The notes below the pieces were generated by a model, which saw only the letters and a program-made list of their open reading frames with translations, searched no databases and was not told the DNA's origin. 64,000 nt of DNA from Cryptomeria japonica (lineage: Eukaryota; Streptophyta; Pinopsida; Cupressales; Cupressaceae). The position numbers were made by a program, and so were the translations under genes. Location of the stretch: positions 53,339,636 to 53,403,635 of the forward strand of contig NC_081414.1 in the NCBI RefSeq assembly GCF_030272615.1. The letters are read 5' to 3'. Below are positions 55,923 through 64,000 of the stretch, one piece after another. Position 1 is the stretch's first letter. The number at the start of each line of letters is the position of its first letter.

Positions 55923-57473
55923 TCAGTGAGTAGAAGATAGGGGTAGGACCCCTAACTTGCTTCTGAGATATTCAAAAGTATCCTTGGTAGTGGCTTGGTG
56001 AAGATATCTGCTATTTTGCTCCTTTGTGCTAACATATTCCAACATCAGTTTCTTCTCTTGAGCTTCTTCTCTAAGATAATGATATTTGATAGATATGTGC
56101 TTTGTCTTAGAGTGCATAACAGGATTCTTTGAAATATTAATGACACTAGTATTGTCACAGAATATAGTTACTGGCTCGGTAACTTTCTCATTTATACCTT
56201 CCAACAGTTGTTTGATCCATGCAATGTTGGAACAATTCAATGCTGCAACAACGTATTCAGCTTCTGTTGTTGACTGTGAAACACATCCTTGTTTCTTACT
56301 AAGCCAACTCACTAATCTTTCTCCTAAAAAGAAAGCTCCTCCACCTGTGCTTTTTTTGTCATCAATGTTGCTTGCCCAATCAGCATCAGTATAAACTTTT
56401 AAATCAAAATCATTTCCTTTTTGATATACTAATCCATAATCCTATGTGCCTTTCAAGTATCTAAAAATTCTTTTGATTGCTGTCATGTGTGTTTCCTTAG
56501 GATCTGCAGAGAATCTTGCAACTATACCTACTGCATGTGCTATGTCTGGTCTGCTGTGAACAACATATTGTATTTTTCCAATCATGGATTGGTAGAGTGT
56601 CTCATCAATAGATGCAGATTCATCATTCTTAGATAATTTACATTTGGTAGTCATAGGTGTACTTACTGGTTTTGAATCATCCATTCCAAATTTCTTCAAG
56701 ATTTCCTTTATGTACTTGGATTGAGTAATGAAAATCTCATTTTTCATTTGCAGTATCTGTAAACCTATAAAATACTTTATCTCACTGATTAATGACATTT
56801 CAAATTCTTTGCTCATTTCATTTCCAAAGTTCTTGCATAAAGAGTCATTTCCACAAAATATAATATCATCAACAAATATGGCTGAGATCAGTATTCCATT
56901 TTCATCATTCTTCATGTACATGTTGCTGTTCTCACTTGTCCTTATAAAACCAATCTTAATCAAATAAGAGTGCAATCTTTCATACCATGCTCTTGGTGCT
57001 TGTTTCAAACCATATAAGGCTTTGTTCAATTTACATACCTGATCTTTATTATTTTCTTCAACAAATCCTTCAGGTTGTTCAATGAAAACTTCTTCTTCTA
57101 ATATTCCATTCAGAAATGTAGATTTGACATCCATTTGTTATACCTTGAAGTTCTTGAAAGCAGCATAGGCCAACAATGTTCTTACTCCTTCAAGTCTAGC
57201 AACAGGTGCAAAAGTTTCACCATAATCAATTCTTTCTTCTTGAGCATAACCTTTGCAAACTAATCTTGCTTTGTTTCGAATGACTTCTCCTTTTTCATTT
57301 AGCTTGTTTCTGAAAATCCACTTTGTACCGATTACATTTTTGTCCTTCGGTCTTGGGATTAGTGTCCATGTGTCATTCTTCTTGATTTGATCAATCTCTT
57401 CTATCATAGCATTTACTCGATCTTCACTGTTAAATGCCTCTTTCACTATTCTCGGTTCAAATTCAGATATCAA
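55923..57473 (-). pseudogene. Copia pol, RT and RNase H
   Basis: Minus strand, one frame. RT begins MIEEIDQIKKNDTWTLIPRP (from about 57410), then ETFAPVARLEGVRTLLAYAA, a stop, QMDVKSTFLNG (57137), LYGLKQAPRAWYERLH and catalytic FVDDIIFCGN (near 56880). RNase H has YTDADWAS near 56395, QSTTEAEYVVAALN near 56270 and FCDNTSVINISKN near 56160. Stops lie at about 57137 and 56441. The domains are complete otherwise, better kept than in the copia at 12324-21972. Confidence 0.9.
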
Positions 57474-59010
57474 GCATGTATTCTATCTCAGTTTGTTCCT
57501 TGTCATCACTAGATCATCCTTATTTCCTATAATCTAACTTGGTGCATGATGTCTTCTGACATACTTGGTTAATACAGGCTCGGTAGGCTCTGTATGATCT
57601 TCTTCATCACTCGGTAACTAGATATTCTCTTCATTTTCTTCAACAGTCTTCTCGGTAGGACTTCTCGGTTGAACATAGACAAATTCATCATAGTCTTCTA
57701 GTTCCTTCGAATTTGCTTCATCATTTCTTTCTGCAAATTCATCAATTTTCACATTTGCACTTTCTACTATTTTGTTAGATGATTGGATCAGACATTTAAA
57801 TGCTTTGCTTCTGGAAGAATAACCTAGAAATGTTCCTTCTTCACTTTTCTGATCAAACTTGCCATTTCTATCATCTTTATGAACATAGCATCTACTTCCA
57901 AAGATTTTAAAATAACTAACATTAGGTTTCTTATCATACCAGATTTCATATGGTGTCTTCAAAGTACCTTTCTTCAATTGAACTTGGTTCAAGGTGTAAA
58001 CAACTGTGCTTATTGCTTCTCTCCAAAATGTTTGTGGCGCCTTCTTTTCAATCATCAATGTTCTAGCACAATCCACAATAGATCTGTTTCTTCTTTCAAC
58101 TATTCCATTCTGCTGTGGAATTCTTGGTGCAGAGACTTATCGTTTAATACCATGATTATTGCAGAATAAGTTGAATTCATCAGATGTGAACTCTCCTCCT
58201 CTATCTGATCTAAGACATTTTAGTTGTCTTCTTGTTTCATTTTCAAATCTTGCCTTGTACCATTTAAACATTTGAAAAACTTCTGATTTTTCTTTTAAAA
58301 ATATTACTGACATCATCCTTGAATAGTCATCCACACATAATATGAAATACTTATCACCATAATAACTTTGAACTTTCATAGGACCACAAAGATCAGTGTG
58401 CACTACATCTAAAATTCCCTTAGAAGTGTAAGACTTAATTGTAAAGCTTGATCTTGTCATCTTACCCATCTAGCATCCTCGACACATAGCATTCTCAGGT
58501 TTTTCAAGACTCGGTAGACCTCTTACTCTGTGCTTCTTACTTATTTTGATCAGATTATCAAAATTTACATGACAAAACCTTTTATGCCATAACTAGGTAT
58601 CATCAATCTTTGCATGCAAACACTTATTCTGAGTTGAGTCAAGGTGAAATGTATTACCTTTTGTTTGTGTCCTGGTAGTAGCTAACTTTCCATTCTTGTC
58701 ATGAACTTTGACAATTCCTTTCTGAAATTCTATTCGGTAACCTGTGTTGTTTAGCTGTGCTACACTCAACAAATTGTATTTCAAACCTTCAACCCAATAA
58801 ACATCATTGCATCTTGCATTATCAAGAAGTGTTATAGATCCTTTACCTCTTAACAGACATGGTGCATCATTACCAAATCTAACATAGCCTCCATCATAAT
58901 CTTCTAACATAACAAACTTGTGTTTATCTCCTGTCATATGATGTGAGCATCGACTATCTATAATCCAAGAATCATTAGTGTTTATGTGAGATATTAGGGC
59001 TTTTTCTTCA
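57474..59010 (-). pseudogene. Copia pol, protease and integrase
   Basis: Minus strand. The protease motif reads WIIDSRCSHHMT (about 58973-58938), with Arg in place of the Gly of D-S-G, which would abolish activity. A pre-integrase region LWHKRFCHVNFD follows a stop near 58592. The integrase has HTDLCGPMK (near 58400), LRSDRGGEFTSDEF (near 58210) and GIVERRNRSIVDCAR with the catalytic Glu (near 58100). Stops are at about 58590, 58470, 58138, 57617, 57532 and 57482. The acidic linker before RT carries SPTEKTVEENEEN. Confidence 0.88.
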
Positions 59011-60061
59011 TACCGTTCTTCACCTGAGCCATCCTTGATAGCCACATAAACAACTTCCTTTGTACCAGTCTCATCTGATTTATCATCGTTAGATTCCTCA
59101 TCAGCTATTAAGCATGTCTTTCTATCTCTTCTTCTGAAGTCTCGGTGTCCTCTGTAATGGTTATCTTTCTGTCTATTATCTCGGTAATCTCTCTTTTCAG
59201 TAAAATCTTTGTCAGGATAGTTAGAAGCCATATGTCCTATCTTATCACAATTGAAACATTTCAAAGGTAGTTGTCCTTTATACTTACCTTTGCCTCTCGG
59301 TAACCTTTTGGCTAATAGTGCTTCAAACTCTTCTTTCTTTCTGATTTCTTCACACAGTTTGTGTACTTCTTCCATGTTCTTCCGAAATCTTTCACTTGCT
59401 CCACTGTGATCTCCTTCAGAGTACTTATACTTTCTTTCATTGTAATCATTAGATTCATCAAGATGAAAAGAGCTAAATGCAGATTCAACTTTATTTACTG
59501 AAGATCCACTGTTATCAAAATTACTTAACTCAAATGCATGTAGCTTACCAATAGTAGCATCCAAAGAAACTGGCATATTAGGTACAAACCTCAATTCATT
59601 GATTGTAGATACTTGGATTGCATAAGTTGGTAGAAGGGTTCTTAACAACTTGTTATATCCTTTTCTTCAATAGTTCCACCTACTCCTTTGATTTGATTGA
59701 CAATCTCCTTTAGTCTTGTACTATATTGAGTTATGTTCTCACCTTCATTCATCTTCATAGATTCAAGTTGTCCTCTGAGACTATCTACTTTTTCTCTTTG
59801 AACATGTTCATCTCCTCCATATACTGATATGAGCTTATCCCACATTGCCTTTGCATCATTGCAGCCTTCTAGATCATTAAACTCTAAATCGGTCAATGCA
59901 GATGTTATTTCAATCATTGCTTGAATATGTTCTTGCTTCGCCTTTATCTCTTCCATAGTCAATGGATAGGTGCTCGGTGTGACAAAATCATTCTCCAGAT
60001 AGTATACAACATATTGTCCAACTCCTGATAGATGTAGCACATATAAGACTGTTAAGTCCAC
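59011..60061 (-). pseudogene. Copia gag, 5'-truncated and frameshifted
   Basis: Minus strand. The frame 60061-59642 starts inside LTR-derived sequence and then reads VGQYVVYYLENDFVTPSTY and VYGGDEHVQREKVDSLRGQL, a UBN2-type Gag. A frameshift near 59645 leads to LLPTYAIQVSTINELRF and the knuckle CFNCDKIGHMASNY (about 59255-59214; last Cys is Tyr). The true N-terminus was removed by the deletion that also took the primer-binding site. Confidence 0.85.
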
Positions 60062-61119
60062 TCGGTTAAGAGATTTTCTGTCACTTTCACAAAATAACAG
60101 TAATAAAAATCTTTCTGCAACTTCACATCTAAAATGCTAAAGAAGATTCCTATTTATTCAATACAATCTAGACATAGAACTAATCTTGTCTATCTGCTGG
60201 GCTTCTATACTCTATTTTTCTAATAGGTCTTCAAGCTTCTATGCTCGGTAATTAGTATGTAGCATCCCTGTGCATACACTTGCCCGCATTCCATTGTTTA
60301 TCAACAGTTTCCTATTTATAAAATATTAGGTAACCGCTTAATCTCCTTGATCACATTTCCCATGATCAATCATAGCCATCAGATCTTTAATCTTGTCCAG
60401 GTTGAATGCATCTTTTGATCTGAAAATGTTTTACCCCACCTTGGAACTTGCATAATAGTCTTGGAATTTGTGCCAGAGTATTCCGGTTCAATCTGAGCTG
60501 TAGATCTTCATGCCAACTTTCCTTTGCCTTAGATTCATTAACAAAATTCTTCCACGGCTTACCAATCATTTAATCTACTCCAACTCATCAACTTCGTTTA
60601 TTGAATACTGCATGTAAACATTTAATGCATTCTGTTATAGCTGGGTAACAACTTGGTAACAACTCGGTGAATACTAAACTCCACTCGATAGACATTCCAC
60701 CTTCATTAACCGATAGTGATAACCTTAGGGTTTACTGACTAGGTTCCTTAGGGTTGATAACATAGTATAGTATTAACCTTTACAATTTACAACATATGTA
60801 TAATGTTAAAACAATCTAAAACATCATGATCTCATCATTGTCTGACTCGGTAGTAGTTGCCCATTGAATACCTTATTCATCATATTCTTTCCTGTGTCTT
60901 TTACCGACATCTTTATAATCTTCATATCATACTTCTCAAGATATAGAAACATCATACTGAATTAGAAAATCAATTTCTTGACATCAATGACAAAATAATA
61001 ATATCAAGATAGTAAAACATCTTTGATCAGTTATATCCATAATCATCAACAACCTTCTCAATATCCTTAAGAAATGCCAACAATCTTTCATTGTCTGTTA
61101 TAATGCAATATTGCCAACA
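60039..61119 (-). repeat. Truncated 5' LTR of the minus-strand copia
   Basis: It matches 54405-55465 of the 3' LTR in order. Homology ends at ACATATAAG (60039 / 54405), where Gag sequence begins. The open frame 60387-60569 is not a gene. Confidence 0.9.
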
Positions 61120-61124
61120 AGGAA

Positions 61125-64000
61125 ACCCTATTAAACTACCCCTAGGTGTCCATTTAACCCTTTTTTAACCCCTCTGAAGTTTATTTCTGGGTCAAACCTA
61201 TGTTGACCATCCCAAAGATTCTTTACTCAAGGCATTTATGGAATCACATTATATTAATTGAAAAAGCTATAGTTAAACAATTCCCTCCAAGAGACAAATT
61301 TAAAAACTCAAACATAAATCCACACATGTGTCAAGTGACACAAAGAAAATGCTTTTACCAAATTATACATGAAATAGTAACACTTAACACATATGCATCA
61401 TTTACTATTACGAATAAAATACAACACAAATGGGGTGTTGTCTCTCCAAATAGACAAACCCTGGTTTTACGAACATACATAGGTCAAGGTTTGGTTCTCC
61501 ATAATATTCCCATGGTCACATGGATATCTTTTCCTGCGCAACTCAATCACACAATAGTAATTTCGAATAACCTCATATAATATAAAGCACATGAATAAAA
61601 ATACACATCAAACACTTTGCATAAAATTATACGCTTACACAAACCAATACATCTTATATCCAAGTAAATCCACATAATCAATTATCACAATTCTCATAAT
61701 TTTACTCCATACATAAAACATGCATTCTATTTCTATAATCATAGTAAAGTCCTACAATTCTAATAATGACATACACTATCTCAAATTCATCCTATTCTAG
61801 AATCATGTAGAGTCCTATATCATAAAGCATATAAATGAAGCATCAATCCTACATCAATGTTATCCAAATCATGGAATTCGATAAGTTCTAAATCCAGGTA
61901 TAGCTGACATACGTCAGATCAAGATCATCCAATCAGTGAATCTTTTAGGTTTTCAATTCATAATGCATCAAAGTATACACCACCGGGTGAAATAACTCTA
62001 TAACTTGGTTCAATTTCTTTTCTCACAAATCTATCGGTCTAACACGGTCCATTCTATTGTATTATATAGCATTTATAAATAGGGTCAAACATGGTCAACT
62101 AAGTTAATCAAAGCTTGGTTTGGGGAAGGCCTTAGATCCTCCTCCCCTAGAGTTCGACTTACTCCTGGAAGTCGCATGAGTAAAATTACGAGGTAGGGAC
62201 ATAACATTTCCCACAATTTCAAAGAGTCACTCAAAATCATATCTTGCCTACTAGCAAGTTGAAATACCAAAATCAACTTTTTTTTTTTTTGTAATTAACT
62301 TACTATTTGCATAAGGTTAAATTCTTAGTATTTTTATTACATTTCCCATAAATCTCGGGTAGGTGTTTACAAAATTATGTCTTTCAACAACTTACATTAA
62401 TGCGCCATCCAAACTATATCAATAACACACATCAACTTTCACAATCAAGGTTACACATATTGAATTTCTAGGAGTCCTACGTTGTTTAAAAGCATGTTTA
62501 TCCTACTGTATTCTCGTCCAAGAATGTTACTTAAGAAAAATGACATCACACTTATCTACAACGAATCTACTTACTCTACAAACAGGCACCTCATTAGAGT
62601 GTTAATAAAATATTTGTTAAACCGTCCTAGGTGCATAATTTATTCCAACTTCCTTAGGTAACAAGGCATAATCAAATTAAGGTTCTTCAAATCCACCCCT
62701 ATATAGGGTAGTTTTCTACCACTAGGGATTTCAATGTTTATATTTCTAGGCACCAAGGTTTAAGTTTCATAGGGTACATTATTCACAATTTCCAAACATT
62801 AAGGTACATAACAATCCCATTCTAAGGGAGTGATGGGAATTATTAATACTTATTTTAGATATCATCCACGCAATCATCTCCATACAAATGCTAAATTTAC
62901 CAGTCGACAATCATTACTTTCATAATTCATTAGGTCTAGATCACACTATTGCTATAAATTTTTCTCTTTCTGATTGCCATAATTAATTTAACTTAGGAGG
63001 ATATTCCTTCCTTTTTCTTAATTTGGTAAAATATATATATTTTTTTGTTAATTCTTTGTGCCTAATTTCACCCCTTATGGTATTCTCCCATGACACACTA
63101 TCAGTGGTTCAACGAACATGATAGACATTTACACAAATCACATCACTAGGGCTAGTTATATCAACCGTCAAAATGACCACTTTGACACTTTACAAGATCA
63201 AAATACAAGTTACTTCTGCCAAGTCCAATAAAAAGAAGAAAAATGCTGACAATTGCAAAATATTAAAACTAGAAACATGGCAAGTGCCATAGCTCAAATA
63301 AAAAGAAACATAAATTTAGTGGTCCTTTCATCATAAAAAAAAATAGACAGAAAGTACTAGCCCCTAGGTCACGAAATCCTATTCAAAGGAAAATAAAAAA
63401 TAATGTCGAATCAAACTCGAGACAAGATGACCATTCTAGCCATGCTATAGGGAGTAACCGCAACACATCACTCAAGATCACATGTCCTGAGAGTGTTAGG
63501 AAGTGATTATTAGACTCTTAAGGTTCTTAGATTCTTTATAATCCTTTATTGACTTATGAAATAAATTATTATACACAAGAGATCGCAATCGTTTAATAGA
63601 TCATGTTCCATTTTAACCTTCACGTGCTTACTATTACCAGCAACCCTTTCCGATATAAACCGCTATCTTTTTAGGGTTATTAACATCCATAATAATATCT
63701 AATAGGTGATTGCACTAACTCTACCATTCTCCATCCATTCTTCTTGAACTTCCATTACTTATCTTAATATGCTAAACCTTGATTCAATGATACGTGGCAG
63801 CTCAAGTATAGACACTTTCATGTCTTACACACTCGATTGATAGTTCTGTACAAAATTGACACTTGTTTACTTAGAACAATTTAGGGTTTGTCTAATGTAA
63901 TCATATAATTTTACTAGGGACATCATTTGTTTTCTTAGCACCTTATGCTAGCTCCTTATATTTTCACCACTAACATTCACTTGCCTTCATTAGGTAGGAG
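61125..64000. other. Noncoding AT-rich sequence to the window end
   Basis: 61125-62206 is the right part of the putative long LTR, with the end-like GGGACATAACA at 62196-62206. From 62207 to 64000 I see no coding motif, LTR end or array. If the LTR call is right, this is internal or flanking DNA of that element, with a purine run TTGTGGGAAA (minus strand) next to the LTR as a possible polypurine tract. The frames 61200-61580 and 62085-62276 have no recognisable product. Confidence 0.5.

Larger units (their letters stand above)
53968..61119 (-). mobile_element. Ty1/copia element, minus strand, TSD AGGAA
   Basis: AGGAA at 53963-53967 and 61120-61124. On the minus strand: partial 5' LTR (61119-60039), gag, protease, integrase, RT, RNase H, polypurine tract and 3' LTR (55465-53968). 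A deletion removed the last 437 bp of the 5' LTR, the primer-binding site and the Gag start. Gag and pol are largely readable with about eight in-frame stops and one frameshift near 59645. It is not autonomous. Confidence 0.93.
50469..62206 (-). mobile_element. Putative second very long LTR (about 4.58 kb without insertion)
   Basis: The left end TGTCATGCCC interrupts the 3' LTR at 50469. A matching inverted end, GGGACATAACA, is at 62196-62206 (8 of 10 bases agree), like the ends of family A. With the minus-strand copia and its TSD removed (7157 bp), the length is about 4.58 kb, close to family A. By analogy it reads on the minus strand. The second TSD (GGTTT expected) is not seen after 62206, so it may be one LTR of a larger element that leaves the window. 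Confidence 0.5.

Noticed and set aside
61200-61580. 126-codon frame as a host gene
   Set aside because: No homology I recognise, AT-rich codon use like its noncoding surroundings, and it lies within the putative long LTR.

Overview
The window looks like intergenic DNA from a large-genome land plant. It is AT-rich and made almost entirely of nested retrotransposons: Ty3/gypsy (chromovirus type), several Ty1/copia families, one plant L1-type LINE, and very long solo LTRs. Primer-binding sites match the plant initiator tRNA-Met type (TGGTATYAGAGC), and the LINE has the plant endonuclease / RT / zf-RVT / RNase H order. A gymnosperm or other giant-genome plant is plausible, but no sequence here fixes the species. 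I found no complete host gene, rRNA, tRNA or CRISPR. The only intact long reading frame is a copia polyprotein at 33523-37656.

Layout, resolved from LTR ends and target-site duplications (TSDs). Host remnants are about 11916-12318, 21978-23378 and 42375-42495. Four elements sit in the host DNA. (1) A decayed gypsy element, 11-11910, holds two solo LTRs (2681-4124, TSD GATAT; 6714-11250, TSD ATGTT). (2) A decayed minus-strand copia, 12324-21972 (TSD TTTAT), has two further insertions in its 5' LTR (20067-20573, TSD GGTAA; about 20661-21817). (3) A minus-strand LINE, 23395-42358, with a 16-bp TSD, is split by a 4.46-kb solo LTR (30862-41810, TSD TATCC). That LTR is itself split by a young copia element (31321-37634). 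(4) A plus-strand copia-type element starts at 42501 and has no pol. It is split by a 1500-bp solo LTR (43927-45426, TSD AGGGT). Its 3' LTR is split at 50469 by another very long LTR, which holds a minus-strand copia (53968-61119, TSD AGGAA).

The main candidates for something undescribed are these. (a) The element at 42501 carries a coiled-coil Gag with four zinc knuckles, then a reading frame of about 1,100 codons (46329-49634) unlike any retroelement protein I recognise. That frame is broken by stop codons but has no frameshift. (b) The 5' leader of the young copia has four 23-nt hairpins whose closing base pair covaries (32082-32241). (c) The same copia has lost its 3' LTR and is flanked by a perfect duplication of about 175 bp instead of a 5-bp TSD. 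(d) Two copies of one 4.5-kb solo-LTR family carry different palindromic tandem arrays in roughly the same region (8551-8800 and 39300-40290). (e) LTRs of otherwise different copia families share a 3'-end module.

The genes here do not form a host pathway. They are the gag/pol genes of retroelements plus one unexplained cargo gene. Most are pseudogenes broken mainly by nonsense codons.
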